Shown here: piece after piece, positions 8,637 to 17,898 of the stretch
How positions within the stretch are numbered: the stretch's first letter is position 1
Layout: the number at the start of each line of letters is the position of its first letter
NCBI GenBank assembly: GCA_964495595.1
Contig: CAZBWH010000013.1
Span: 1-56,864, forward strand
DNA length: 56,864 nucleotides
Direction of reading: 5' to 3'
Source: CALMFQ01 sp964495595
GTDB taxonomy: Bacteria; Pseudomonadota; Gammaproteobacteria; Burkholderiales; SCOH01
Notes under the pieces: model-generated
Told to the model about the DNA's origin: nothing
The model's input: the letters and a program-made list of their open reading frames with translations, nothing else
Databases searched by the model: none
Program-made: the position numbers and the translations under genes

Positions 8637-9281
8637 ATGGAGTGGCTGTCGTTCCTGATTGATTTCATCCTGCATATCGACCGGCATTTGCTGGAACTGG
8701 TGCAGACGTACGGAGCCTGGGTATATGGCATCCTGTTCCTGATCATTTTCTGTGAAACCGGGCTGGTGGTCATGCCGCTGCTGCCAGGTGATTCTCTGCT
8801 ATTCGTGGCCGGGGCGCTGGCTGCACAGGGGGCCATGCACGTCCATCTGCTGGCGTTGTTGCTGATCGTGGCTGCCATTCTGGGTGATTCGCTGAACTAT
8901 GCGATTGGTAAGCGGTTTGGACATTTGATTGCCCGACCCGATTCCCGCTGGATCAAGCAGGCGCACTTGCAGCGAACCCATGCATTCTTTGAAAAGCATG
9001 GCGGAAAAACCATCATCGTTGCCCGGTTCGTCCCGATCGTCAGGACGCTTGCGCCCTTTGTGGCGGGGGTTGGCGAGATGAGTTACTACAAGTTCATTGC
9101 CTACAACGTGGTGGGCGCGGTAGCGTGGGTGGCTTGCTTTGTCTATGCCGGGTACTGGTTTGGCAATCTGGAAGTCGTGCGTGCCAATCTGAAGCTGATC
9201 ATGCTGGCTATCATCGTGCTGTCGGTGTTGCCCATCCTGGTAGAGGCCTGGCGGCATCGACACAGGCCGGCGGAGAGTTGA
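8637..9281 (+). CDS. DedA family membrane protein
   Basis: A 214-residue polytopic membrane protein of the DedA/SNARE-associated family, which is linked to lipid carrier recycling and membrane homeostasis. Visible family marks are FCETGLVVMPLLPGDSLLF, the GDSLNYAIGKRFG segment, and ARFVPIVRTLAPFVAGVGEM with its conserved Arg residues. The ATG at 8637 has a GAGGGA ribosome binding site just after the secF terminator, so this start was preferred over an upstream in-frame codon inside the hairpin. A dedicated promoter is not obvious. Confidence 0.9.
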   Translation: MEWLSFLIDFILHIDRHLLELVQTYGAWVYGILFLIIFCETGLVVMPLLPGDSLLFVAGALAAQGAMHVHLLALLLIVAAILGDSLNYAIGKRFGHLIARPDSRWIKQAHLQRTHAFFEKHGGKTIIVARFVPIVRTLAPFVAGVGEMSYYKFIAYNVVGAVAWVACFVYAGYWFGNLEVVRANLKLIMLAIIVLSVLPILVEAWRHRHRPAES

Positions 9282-9288
9282 GGGCGCT

Positions 9289-10413
9289 TTATAGCCAGTT
9301 CTTGTCCCGTCGCTGTCGCTCCTGCAGAAAAAACCGCAACAGGAACATCAGCGCCAGGTAAGGCCAGATATCGGCAATGGTGTGCGCCATGCCGTTGAAA
9401 TTGAGCAGGTGCTGGCCTTTCCATCGGAACAGCTTGAGTGCTGACATCGGTGTTTCGTTCAATGGCCACAGCCAGCTTACCCCCTGATTGCACAGCAATG
9501 CCAGGCCTGCCGCCAGCGCCCGCCATCGACGGCGAAGACGGATCGCAATCGGTAACAGCAGGCTGGCGACGATCAGCCCGATCGCAATCGGCCAGCTGAG
9601 CCACTGAAACAGTGCAAACGGTTTGAGCAACAGGCCGGCCGTTGCCAGTTTCAATAGCAGGGTCAGGGAAATCAGGATGGCGATGCCGCCAGGCATGAAA
9701 CGTCGGTGCGCCAGGGTTACGGTCAACAGCAAGGCCAGGGAAAGCAGGTTCAGGCTGGCATTCAGCCCCTGCAAGGTTTTCAGGAACAACGATGGATTGC
9801 CGATAGGGGCTTCAAACGGCTGAGGTAGACCATGATGAGGCACGATCACCCCGAATAGCGGTATGGAAGGGTCGAGCTGTGTGAAAAACCACAACGCAAC
9901 AAGCACCAGCCCGAAATCAATGTGGGTTCCTTCACAAAACCAGGCGTGCCGGGCCAGCTCCAGCCGGTGCATGATGAGCTTTGTTGCCAGCAGTGCGGCA
10001 GCGACCGCGCCGAGCAATGCGCCTGCAGCGTTGTGCAGGATGTCGATATTGGAGGCAATTCGACCTGGCAAGAACACCTGCAGACATTCAATCCCTACGC
10101 TCAGGCTGCTGCCGGCCAGCCAAGCGGCGGGCATGGCTAGCAAGGAGTGCAGGCGATGGCGTAGCGAGAGAAACAAGCCTGCGCCTAATGGAACGTATGC
10201 AGCAATATTCAACAAGTCATCCAGCGGTGACTTGTAATAAGGTGTTGCATAGCCGAGAAAGGCAAATACTGGCTGGTTCGGCCATCGCCAGCCGGTATAC
10301 GGATACAGGCTGACCGAGAGCAGGACCAGTCCGTAAAGCGGCACGAAGTGCCGCGCGATATGGGTTTGGGAAATGCCTCTGGCCAGCAGGCGGATCGGAG
10401 GTTGCCAAGGCAT
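9289..10413 (-). CDS. VanZ-like family membrane protein
   Basis: A 374-residue polytopic membrane protein. The N-terminal part contains the VanZ-like signature: LDDLLNIAAYVPLGAGL, SVGIECLQVFLPGR and SNIDILHNAAGALLGA. The C-terminal half adds several further hydrophobic helices without a recognised motif. VanZ proteins confer low-level teicoplanin resistance in enterococci, but the role of most homologues is unknown and no resistance role should be assumed here. The ATG at 10413 was chosen because the upstream extension is rich in Cys and Pro and does not look like protein. It is convergent with the DedA gene. Confidence 0.75.
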   Translation of the reverse strand: MPWQPPIRLLARGISQTHIARHFVPLYGLVLLSVSLYPYTGWRWPNQPVFAFLGYATPYYKSPLDDLLNIAAYVPLGAGLFLSLRHRLHSLLAMPAAWLAGSSLSVGIECLQVFLPGRIASNIDILHNAAGALLGAVAAALLATKLIMHRLELARHAWFCEGTHIDFGLVLVALWFFTQLDPSIPLFGVIVPHHGLPQPFEAPIGNPSLFLKTLQGLNASLNLLSLALLLTVTLAHRRFMPGGIAILISLTLLLKLATAGLLLKPFALFQWLSWPIAIGLIVASLLLPIAIRLRRRWRALAAGLALLCNQGVSWLWPLNETPMSALKLFRWKGQHLLNFNGMAHTIADIWPYLALMFLLRFFLQERQRRDKNWL

Positions 10414-10567
10414 GTCAGGCGAAGGGCTGAGATCGGGAAAGGGTAAATGTGTCGTGCCGCCAGTATAGCCGTTCTTCGGCGCTGTGCAGCGCCCGCAACA
10501 GCGTGATCCGGAAGGCAAGGGGGCATGGGGCCGGATGGCTTCCCCTGCCCCGGTTGCAGCAAACGCC

Positions 10568-11626
10568 TTATTTGACCTTGATTTCGGTCCACAGCCGGTT
10601 CATCAACCGGCGGGTTTTCGGGTCCTGGTCCTTGAGCATTTCCAGTTTGGTGCTGACGGTCGCCGGCGGGAATACCGGGGCCATCTTGGTCAGCTCTGGT
10701 TTGACGTGTTGCAGTGCATCGCTGTTCGGGTTGCCCGAGCCGGTCATATTGGTCAGCGTCGCGGAATTCTTGCCGTCGAGCATGAAATTGATGAACTTGT
10801 AGGCCAGATCCGGGCGCGGTGCATTTTTCAGGACCACCATGCTGTCCAGCGACAGGCTTGCACCTTCCTTGGGGATGGCCGGTACGATCGAGAACGGGCG
10901 TTTGGCTGCCTTGGCATCCTGATTGGCCTGGAAGAAGTCGTTCGAATAACCGTGCGCAACCCAGATGTTGCCAACCGTCAGTTCCTTGATATAACTCTGG
11001 GCGTTGAATGCCGCCCAGTAAGGCTTGGCCTGCAGGATGACCTTCTGTGCGGCTTTCCAGTGCGCCTCGTCGGTGGTGTTGGCCGGATGGCCGAGGTATT
11101 TCAGCGCGGCGACAAACACTTCGCGCGGGTCGTCGAGTACCGTGACCTTGCCTTTGATTTTCTGCAGCACTTGCGGATCGAAGATGACCGACCAGCCGTC
11201 GGCGGTGACGCCGGCAGCTTTCAGCTTGGCATCGTTGTAACCGATGATGGTGGTGGTGAACGCATACGGCACCGAATACTGATTGCCTTGGTCAAAAACA
11301 GTGTTCAGATATTGCGGGGCGATGTTTTTCAGATTCGGCAGCTTGGTCTTGTCCAGCGCAGCCAGCTTGCCCTGTTTTTGCAGCGGCTCAAGTGCGAAGC
11401 CGGTGGGTACCAGCAGGTCGTAACCTTTGGCGCCGGCAGCAAGTTTGGCCAGCATTTCTTCCATGCTGCCGTAATAGTCCTGCACCAGTCTGCATTTACA
11501 TTCGGCCTCGAATTGCTTGACGGTTTCCGGCGCGATGTAGTTGTTCCAGTTGTACAGGTGCAATTCATCGGCGGCCATGGCAGAGGTGCCAGCCAGCAGC
11601 GACAGCGACAACAGCAGCTTTTTCAT
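10568..11626 (-). CDS. potD: Polyamine ABC transporter periplasmic binding protein PotD
   Basis: A 352-residue substrate-binding protein with a Sec signal peptide (MKKLLLSLSLLAGTSAMA) followed by ELHLYNWNNYIAPETVKQFE, typical of spermidine/putrescine binders. Later blocks such as YSVPYAFTTTIIGYN and the C-terminal LWTEIKVK also fit. The start at 11626 has a GGGAGA ribosome binding site; an in-frame upstream extension was rejected because the signal peptide would become internal. It is the last gene of potABCD, after a stem-loop that may raise its expression relative to the membrane genes. Whether it prefers putrescine or spermidine is not determined. Confidence 0.92.
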   Translation of the reverse strand: MKKLLLSLSLLAGTSAMAADELHLYNWNNYIAPETVKQFEAECKCRLVQDYYGSMEEMLAKLAAGAKGYDLLVPTGFALEPLQKQGKLAALDKTKLPNLKNIAPQYLNTVFDQGNQYSVPYAFTTTIIGYNDAKLKAAGVTADGWSVIFDPQVLQKIKGKVTVLDDPREVFVAALKYLGHPANTTDEAHWKAAQKVILQAKPYWAAFNAQSYIKELTVGNIWVAHGYSNDFFQANQDAKAAKRPFSIVPAIPKEGASLSLDSMVVLKNAPRPDLAYKFINFMLDGKNSATLTNMTGSGNPNSDALQHVKPELTKMAPVFPPATVSTKLEMLKDQDPKTRRLMNRLWTEIKVK

Positions 11627-11658
11627 GATTTTTCTCCCGGTGAGGGTGGTATGACATG

Positions 11659-11686
11659 GCAAAGCCGGCGTTTCCGCCGGCTTTGC
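11659..11686 (-). promoter_or_regulatory. Intercistronic stem-loop between potC and potD
   Basis: A perfect 12-bp stem (11659-11670 with 11675-11686) with a 4-base loop lies in the 82-base gap between potC and potD. No T run follows, so it is more likely an mRNA-stabilising or processing hairpin than a full terminator. Such hairpins often protect binding-protein messages. Confidence 0.6.
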
Positions 11687-11708
11687 GACAATTCTGGTCG
11701 ATCCTGTT

Positions 11709-12488
11709 TCAGTTGGCCTTGAATGCGCCGGGGGCCAGCTTCGAGGCAGCCACAATTAAAGCCAAAGTCAGCAGCATTAGCAATGTCGAAATTGCGTTCA
11801 CTTCCGGTGTCACCGCGATCTTGATCATCGAATAAATCTGCAGCGGCAGCGTCGATGCGCCGGCACCGGCAGTGAAGAAAGTGATGACGAAGTCGTCGAT
11901 CGACAGGGTGAACGCCATCAATGCGCCGGCAATCACGCCCGGCATGATCAAGGGCAGCGTCACCAGCCGGAATGCCTGCCACTGGGTGGCGCCAAGGTCG
12001 CGTGCCGCTTCTACCAGGCTTTCGTCCATGCCGGCCAGCCGCGAACGGACGACGATGGCGACGAAGCCGATGCAGAACGAGATGTGGGCCAGTGTGATCG
12101 ATACCATTCCCAGCGTCAGATTGAGCATGACGAAAAAAATCAGCAGGCTGACGCCCATCAGGATTTCCGGCAGCGCCAGTGGCGTCAGTACCAGCAGCGG
12201 CAACACCCGCAACTTGTACTTGTACATCGCATAACCGGCCATGGTGCCGAAAATGGTGGCAAACACGCTGGTAAACAGCGCAATCACCAGCGAGTTCCAG
12301 GCCGCCTGCAGCATCGGGCCGTCATTGAACAGCACTTCATACCATTTGAAGGTGAAGCCAACCCATTCCGCATTCAGCTTCGAATCGTTGAACGAATAAA
12401 CGATGACGATGATCAGCGGGATATAGAGGAAGGCATATGCCAGTGCTGCGGCCAGCCACAACCAGGGGGAAAGTTTCTTCTTATTCAT
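11709..12488 (-). CDS. potC: Polyamine ABC transporter permease PotC
   Basis: A 259-residue inner membrane permease with about six helices. The ABC permease EAA loop is seen as LVEAARDLGATQWQAFRLVTLPLIMPGV, which contacts the ATPase. Its ATG lies inside the end of potB (8-base overlap) and has a GAGG ribosome binding site there, indicating translational coupling. Confidence 0.93.
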   Translation of the reverse strand: MNKKKLSPWLWLAAALAYAFLYIPLIIVIVYSFNDSKLNAEWVGFTFKWYEVLFNDGPMLQAAWNSLVIALFTSVFATIFGTMAGYAMYKYKLRVLPLLVLTPLALPEILMGVSLLIFFVMLNLTLGMVSITLAHISFCIGFVAIVVRSRLAGMDESLVEAARDLGATQWQAFRLVTLPLIMPGVIAGALMAFTLSIDDFVITFFTAGAGASTLPLQIYSMIKIAVTPEVNAISTLLMLLTLALIVAASKLAPGAFKAN

Positions 12489-13407
12489 CGCGACCTCGTG
12501 TCGATGCGCGGCCGATCAGCGCCGCCAGCCCGGCCAGCCCGATCGCGAACAGCGTCAGCACGATCGACAGCACGCTGCCGAACGGCCAGTCACGCGATTC
12601 GAGGAATTGCTGTTTGATCAGATTGCCGATCATGATGCCGTCGGTGCCGCCCAGCAGATCCGGCACGGCAAAAATGCCCAGTGCAGGAATGAACACCAGT
12701 GCCGCACCGGCATACACGCCTGGCAGCGACAACGGCCAGGTGACGCGCCAGAAGCGCTGCCAGGCATTGGCGCCGAGATCCTGCGCCGCATCCAGCAAGG
12801 ACAGGTCGTGTTTTTCCAGGTTGGCATACAGCGGCAAGACCATGAACGGCAGGTGGACGTAGACCAGGCAGATCACCACTGCAAACGGTGAAAACATGAA
12901 CGTCTGCGGGCCAATGCCGACCAGCCCGAGCAGCATGTTGATCACCTTGGTAAAGGCCGAATTCGGGCCGAGGATGATCATCCAGGCGTAAACACGTACC
13001 AGGAAGTTGCTCCAGAACGGCAGGATCACCAGCAGGACCAGCAGATCGCGGATTTTCTGATCGCTGCGGGCGATCAGCCATGCCAGCGGGTAGGCCATCA
13101 CCAGGCAGATCAGCGTGGTCAGCGCGGCATACCAGAACGATTTGATGAACAGCTGCAGGTAGATCGAGTCTTCACCGAGGCGGGTATAGTTTTCCAGAGT
13201 GAAGAAATCGCGCCAGTTATCGCGCGTGATGTCGATGATGGTTTGCCCGGTGGCTTCGTCGACGTGCGACAGCGGCAGCAGGCCACCGTAGTCGCCGGGG
13301 AAGCGGAACGATGCCGCTACCATGATCAGCGCCGGCACGGCAAAGAAGAACAGCAGGTAAAGGGTCGGTGGCCAGCTGATCAGCCATTTGCCGAGATCTT
13401 TTTTCAT
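12481..13407 (-). CDS. potB: Polyamine ABC transporter permease PotB
   Basis: A 308-residue permease. A first membrane helix (LISWPPTLYLLFFFAVPALIM) is followed by a periplasmic segment and the core helices. The EAA-type loop is LLDAAQDLGANAWQRFWRVTWPLSLPGV. The ATG at 13407 lies 7 bases after the potA stop with GGAG upstream; the longer reading frame into potA was rejected as an out-of-frame shadow. Together with PotC it forms the transmembrane channel. Confidence 0.93.
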   Translation of the reverse strand: MKKDLGKWLISWPPTLYLLFFFAVPALIMVAASFRFPGDYGGLLPLSHVDEATGQTIIDITRDNWRDFFTLENYTRLGEDSIYLQLFIKSFWYAALTTLICLVMAYPLAWLIARSDQKIRDLLVLLVILPFWSNFLVRVYAWMIILGPNSAFTKVINMLLGLVGIGPQTFMFSPFAVVICLVYVHLPFMVLPLYANLEKHDLSLLDAAQDLGANAWQRFWRVTWPLSLPGVYAGAALVFIPALGIFAVPDLLGGTDGIMIGNLIKQQFLESRDWPFGSVLSIVLTLFAIGLAGLAALIGRASTRGRDE

Positions 13408-13414
13408 CGCCCGC

Positions 13415-14506
13415 TTACTCCGCCAGGAAGTGGCCGGCGTCGAAACGCCAGGCGATTTCGACCGAATCGTTGTCGTCGAAGAATTTGGCCTGGCCGGACG
13501 CCGAGTTCGGCAACATCGCTTCGACCAGCAGGCCGTTTTCCAGCTCAACGATGTAGATGGTCACGTCGCCGAGATACAGGCAGTCGTGTACCGTGCCACG
13601 GAAATGTACCTCGTCGGAGACATCGGCCGGCAGGCTGGCGCTGATCTTGATTTTTTCCGGGCGCAGCGCCAGTGTCCCCCTGGCACCCACCCTTGCACCT
13701 TCGGCCGGCAGCGTTTCGGCGATACCGACGCCGTCGATTTCGATTTTCATCCGCTGGCTGCCGGTTTCCACCACCTTGGCGTCGAGCAGATTGCACTGGC
13801 CGATGAAATCGGCAACAAAGCGGTTTTTCGGGAAACCGTAGATTTTCTCCGGGCTGTCGAGCTGTTCGACCCGGCCCTTGTTCATTACTGCAATCCGGTG
13901 TGACAGCGCCAGCGCTTCACCCTGGTCGTGGGTGACGTAAATGAAGGTGATGCCGATTTCCTTCTGCAGATTGATCAGCTCGATCTGCATCTGTTCGCGC
14001 AGTTTTGCATCCAGTGCAGACAGCGGCTCGTCGAGCAGCAGCAGTCGCGGGCGGTTGGCCAGTGCGCGGGCAATGGCAACCCGCTGGCGTTGCCCACCCG
14101 ACAGTTCATGCGGGAAGCGGCTGCCGAACTGGCTCAGCCGGACGTCCTCGAGCAGTTCCGCTACCTGGGCCTTGATCTGGGCCGGGTCTTTTTTCGCCAT
14201 CTTCAACGGGAAGGCGATATTGTCGGCCACGGTCATGTGCGGGAACAGCGCGTAACTCTGGAATACCGTGTGGACCGGGCGTTTTTCCGGGGGCACATTG
14301 GCGACATTCTTGCCGTCGAGCAGGATTTCACCGCCATCCGGCATCTCGAAACCCGCCAGCATGCGCAGCAAGGTGGTTTTGCCGCAGCCGGAAGGGCCGA
14401 GCAGGGTGAAGAATTCGCCGGCCTCGATCGAGAGACTGACGTTGTCGACAGCGGGGAAATCGCCAAAGCGTTTGACGATATTTCTGATTTCCAGCAGTGC
14501 CATCAT
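13415..14506 (-). CDS. potA: Polyamine ABC transporter ATPase PotA
   Basis: A 363-residue ATP-binding subunit with Walker A GPSGCGKTT, signature LSGGQRQRVAIARAL, Walker B LLLLDEPLSALD and the switch His in YVTHDQ. The C-terminal part is a TOBE-type regulatory domain (LALRPEKIKIS). The ATG at 14506 has AAAGGG upstream; a second ATG follows directly at 14503. First gene of potA-potB-potC-potD. The family imports putrescine or spermidine. Confidence 0.94.
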   Translation of the reverse strand: MMALLEIRNIVKRFGDFPAVDNVSLSIEAGEFFTLLGPSGCGKTTLLRMLAGFEMPDGGEILLDGKNVANVPPEKRPVHTVFQSYALFPHMTVADNIAFPLKMAKKDPAQIKAQVAELLEDVRLSQFGSRFPHELSGGQRQRVAIARALANRPRLLLLDEPLSALDAKLREQMQIELINLQKEIGITFIYVTHDQGEALALSHRIAVMNKGRVEQLDSPEKIYGFPKNRFVADFIGQCNLLDAKVVETGSQRMKIEIDGVGIAETLPAEGARVGARGTLALRPEKIKISASLPADVSDEVHFRGTVHDCLYLGDVTIYIVELENGLLVEAMLPNSASGQAKFFDDNDSVEIAWRFDAGHFLAE

Positions 14507-14703
14507 GCGCCCTTTATCAAGAGCGGCGTATTTTACCAAAATGGCCAAGCAAGGGAAGCCGGTTTGAAGCGGGATTTCCGATAGTTATCAAGGCTTCGCG
14601 TCTGGTGGATGTTGCTGGGTCCAATCAGCTTTCCAGCAAGCATTCTCTCCATCAATGCGGCCTTGCGCCGGCTGTTTGCTGGTGAATTACCACCTATTTT
14701 GTG

Positions 14704-14734
14704 CCAAAAAAACAGCGCCATTGCTGGCGCTGTT
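14704..14734 (-). terminator. Rho-independent terminator of the Sel1-repeat gene
   Basis: A 10-bp perfect stem AACAGCGCCA/TGGCGCTGTT (14711-14720 with 14725-14734, loop TTGC) is followed on the minus strand by seven T residues. It lies 22 bases after the Sel1-repeat stop. Confidence 0.85.
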
Positions 14735-14756
14735 TTCATGACGATGACAATTGTCG

Positions 14757-15572
14757 TTACTTGTTGTTGCGTGCGGCTTGGGCCTTGTCATACCACTGCT
14801 GAGCGGCGGCTGAATCAGCTTTCTCTCCCAGGTCGCCCTGTTCGTAAATGGCCCCCAGGCGTTCCATTGCCTGCTCGTTACCGGATTCGGCGGCTTTCTT
14901 GTACCACTTGAGCGAATTCAGGTTGCTCTTCTGTACGCCCCAGCCTTTTTCATAGAATTCGCCAAGGTTGTACATGGCCAGTGGCAGTCCCTTGTCGGCT
15001 GCTTCCTGGTAGCGGCGCAAGGCTTCGCTGTAATTCTGCGGGACGCCTTGGCCTTCCTGATACATGCCGCCGATATTGTTGATTGCCCAGGCATCGCCGG
15101 CCGCGGCGGCCTTGTTGAACATCTGGAAGGCTTTCTGGTAGTCCTGCTTGGTACCCATGCCCGAGTAGTGCCAGTAGCCGCAGGTGGTCAGCGCATCGAC
15201 ATTTCCCTGATCGGCGGCCTTGTTCATCAGCTGGAATGCCTTGGCAAAATCCTGCTCGACTCCCAGCCCCATCCGGTACAGACGTGCAAGATTGACCAGT
15301 GACTGGGTGTCCCCCAGATCTGCGCCAGCCTGAAACCATTTGGCCGCAGCTTTCGGGTCTTTGGCTACGCCATGTCCCTTGATATACATCACACCGATAT
15401 AGCCGTTTGCCTGCCCCTTGCCGTGTTTGGCCTGGGTCTTGAATTCTTTCATGGCAACATCGTATTTGCCGCCCTCATAGGCCTTGATAGCGGTGTCCAT
15501 GCTGGCCCAGGCCGGAACTGCCAGGGTCAGGGCGAACAGTGCCGGAACCAGTTTGCGGGTGAATCTCTCCAT
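14757..15572 (-). CDS. Secreted Sel1-like TPR repeat protein
   Basis: A 271-residue protein with a signal peptide (cleavage after PAWA, about residue 23) and about six Sel1-type repeats of 36 residues. The recurring pattern is A...G...A...LG.MY..G.GV..D..KA..W..KAA..G, as in YIGVMYIKGHGVAKDPKAA and NIGGMYQEGQGVPQNYSEA. Sel1 repeats mediate protein contacts; no catalytic motif is present. The gene stands alone between a good promoter and a strong terminator. A periplasmic scaffold role is inferred only from the signal peptide and repeats. Confidence 0.85.
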   Translation of the reverse strand: MERFTRKLVPALFALTLAVPAWASMDTAIKAYEGGKYDVAMKEFKTQAKHGKGQANGYIGVMYIKGHGVAKDPKAAAKWFQAGADLGDTQSLVNLARLYRMGLGVEQDFAKAFQLMNKAADQGNVDALTTCGYWHYSGMGTKQDYQKAFQMFNKAAAAGDAWAINNIGGMYQEGQGVPQNYSEALRRYQEAADKGLPLAMYNLGEFYEKGWGVQKSNLNSLKWYKKAAESGNEQAMERLGAIYEQGDLGEKADSAAAQQWYDKAQAARNNK

Positions 15573-15651
15573 GTCGTCCTGCTCCTCAATCTCTCATTAT
15601 TACCGGCTGTGCGGCCACAACCCGGTCAAGTGGGGAAATAATACCAATATC

Positions 15652-15680
15652 ATATTAATGTTAACGCTGTCAGATGACAA
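15652..15680 (-). promoter_or_regulatory. Sigma-70 promoter of the Sel1-repeat gene
   Basis: On the minus strand TTGTCA (complement of 15675-15680) and TAATAT (complement of 15652-15657) are exactly 17 bases apart, in an AT-rich stretch about 80 bases upstream of the start at 15572. Confidence 0.6.
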
Positions 15681-15775
15681 TCCATGATTGCCAATCAGTT
15701 GAATCCGCTTTGTAAATCCGGTTACGCGATCATCTTCGACCGGCGTTCGCTGCTTCGGTTCCACCGGAGGGTGAG

Positions 15776-17281
15776 CTACTGAACGATCACCAGCAGCAGT
15801 AGCAGTAACGCAATCATTGCCAACAGCCAGTTTTGTCGCCGTTGTTCCCGTAACAATGCATAGTAGGCACGTTGCAGATTTTCGCCAGTATTGCTGCTGA
15901 GCAATTCGCCCAGCTTGCGTGGCAGCGCCGGCAACAGGGCCGCCAGCTGCGGCGCTTCACGCTTGAAGTTGTTCAGCAGTGCCTTCATGCCGATCTGTTC
16001 GTCCATCCAGCGTACCAGGAAAGGCTTGGCGGTTTGCCACAGATCGAGTTGCGGGTCGAGCTGGCGGCCCAGGCCCTCGATATTGAGCAGAGTTTTTTGC
16101 AGCAATACCAGTTGTGGCTGGATTTCGACATTAAAGCGGCGCGAGGTTTCGAACAGCCGCAGCAACACCTGGCCGAACGAGATTTCCGCCAGCGGACGGT
16201 CGAAAATCGGCTCGCACACGGTGCGCACCGCGGCTTCCAGTTCCTCGACCCGGGTATCGGCCGGCACCCAGCCGGATTCGATATGGGCGCTGGCTACACG
16301 TTTGTAGTCGCGGTTGAAAAACGCGAGGAAGTTCACCGCCAGATAATGTTTGTCGTAGTCGGTAAGGCTGCCGACGATGCCGAAATCGAGCGCGATGTAA
16401 CGACCGTCCGGCGCCACCAGGATATTGCCGGGGTGCATGTCGGCATGGAAGAAGCCATCGCGGAAAACCTGGGTGAAAAATATCTCCACGCCGAAGCGGC
16501 CGAGCTGCTTCAGATCGATGCCGTCAGCAACCAGCTTGTCGATCTGGCCAATCGGCGTGCCGTGCATACGCTGCATCACCATCACTTCACGACGGCACCA
16601 GTCCCAGTGGATTTCCGGCACCAGCAGCATGTGCGAATTGGCGAAATTGCGCCGCAACTGGCTGCCGTTGGCGGCCTCGCGGCCGAGATCGAGTTCGTCG
16701 TGCAGGTAGGTGTCGAATTCGGCGACCACTTCGCGCGGTTTGAGGCGTTTGCCATCGACGAACAGGCGTTCGACCAGGCCGGCCATGAAACGCAGCAGCG
16801 CCAGATCCTGTTCGATTACCGGCAGGATGCCGGGGCGCAGAATCTTGACCGCTACCTCGGTGCCGTCGGGCAATTCGGCGAAATGCACCTGGGCCACCGA
16901 GGCGCTGGCAATCGGTGTGGGATCGAAACGTTTGAATATCTGTTCCGGCGGTTTGCCGTACGCCGCAATCATCACTGCGCGTGCCTGATCCGGCGGGATG
17001 GGGGCCACCCGGTCCTGCAGCTTGGCCAGCTCGTCGGCCAGGTCGGCCGGCAACATGTCGCGGCGGGTGGAAAGCACCTGGCCGAATTTGACGAAAATCG
17101 GCCCCAGGCTTTCCAGCGCCAGTCGCAGTCGTACGGCCCGTGGCTGACTCAGGTCGCGCCAGAAAAACAGCCGGCTGAACAGTTTGCGCAAGCCGATGAC
17201 ACGTTCGTGGCCGAGCAGGAATTCATCAAGGCCGAAATGGATGGCTATCCGCAGGATTTTCAGCAGTCGCAACAGAAACAT
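15776..17281 (-). CDS. ubiB: Ubiquinone biosynthesis atypical kinase/ATPase UbiB
   Basis: A 501-residue member of the ABC1/ADCK atypical kinase family needed for ubiquinone synthesis, thought to help extract or deliver lipid intermediates. Family motifs are KFGQ at 65-68, the Ala-rich loop SASVAQVH, the Lys in VAVKILRPG (K146), HADMHPGNIL and LDFGIVG. A C-terminal membrane helix (NWLLAMIALLLLLLVIV) anchors it. The ATG at 17281 was preferred over the adjacent TTG at 17284. Last gene of DUF971-ubiE-ubiJ-ubiB, 17 bases after ubiJ. Confidence 0.95.
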   Translation of the reverse strand: MFLLRLLKILRIAIHFGLDEFLLGHERVIGLRKLFSRLFFWRDLSQPRAVRLRLALESLGPIFVKFGQVLSTRRDMLPADLADELAKLQDRVAPIPPDQARAVMIAAYGKPPEQIFKRFDPTPIASASVAQVHFAELPDGTEVAVKILRPGILPVIEQDLALLRFMAGLVERLFVDGKRLKPREVVAEFDTYLHDELDLGREAANGSQLRRNFANSHMLLVPEIHWDWCRREVMVMQRMHGTPIGQIDKLVADGIDLKQLGRFGVEIFFTQVFRDGFFHADMHPGNILVAPDGRYIALDFGIVGSLTDYDKHYLAVNFLAFFNRDYKRVASAHIESGWVPADTRVEELEAAVRTVCEPIFDRPLAEISFGQVLLRLFETSRRFNVEIQPQLVLLQKTLLNIEGLGRQLDPQLDLWQTAKPFLVRWMDEQIGMKALLNNFKREAPQLAALLPALPRKLGELLSSNTGENLQRAYYALLREQRRQNWLLAMIALLLLLLVIVQ

Positions 17282-17298
17282 CAATGCCCGCTTCCGGT

Positions 17299-17889
17299 TC
17301 AGTCAGCAGGGGCGAGCGGATCCGCCGCCAGCCTCGCCAGTCGTTTTTCCAGCCGCTCGACATCATTACGCAGCGTGTCGACTGCGGTCGAAAACGCTTC
17401 GATTGCTTCTCGGCGGGCAATGAGGGGTTGCTCCTCAGTCCAGTGCTCGACCAGGTTTTCAGCCAGACTGCGAAGCATGCCCGTCTGGCCGCCAAGCAGT
17501 GATCGGCCGATTCGCTGGAGCCGGTGGGCTGCAATGTCACCCACCAGGCGTGACAAATCTTCGGTGGCATCCCAGCGCAATTGTTGCAGCACCTTGCCGG
17601 TGCAGGCTGCGAGGTCTGTGTTGCCTTCCAGGTGGATGTCGCGCAGTGCCGCCGGGTCGTGCAACCACAGACGGGGCAGCAGTGCCAGGGACAGTCGCAG
17701 TGTGGCGTCAGGTCGAGCGTCGGGGGCCGGGGTGTGTACGTATCCGCTATCGGCAATGGTAAACGCTACCTCGTGCGGAGGCATGCTCAGCCGGACTGTT
17801 TTTCCGGCATGGCTGCTCCAGCTGCGAGTCAGCTCAGGTTGCTGGCCCAGCAAGTGGTTGAGGGTGGCGACCGACAATCGGTTGATCAT
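17299..17889 (-). CDS. ubiJ: Ubiquinone biosynthesis accessory factor UbiJ
   Basis: A 196-residue protein with an SCP2-like lipid-binding domain in the N-terminal half (LRLSLALLPRLWLHDPAAL) and a C-terminal coiled coil (TLRNDVERLEKRLARL). In E. coli UbiJ works with UbiK to organise the ubiquinone synthesis complex, and the ubiE-ubiJ-ubiB order is conserved there. The position 9 bases after ubiE and 17 before ubiB supports the call more than the weakly conserved sequence does. Confidence 0.85.
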   Translation of the reverse strand: MINRLSVATLNHLLGQQPELTRSWSSHAGKTVRLSMPPHEVAFTIADSGYVHTPAPDARPDATLRLSLALLPRLWLHDPAALRDIHLEGNTDLAACTGKVLQQLRWDATEDLSRLVGDIAAHRLQRIGRSLLGGQTGMLRSLAENLVEHWTEEQPLIARREAIEAFSTAVDTLRNDVERLEKRLARLAADPLAPAD

Positions 17890-17898
17890 GGCGGGGCC

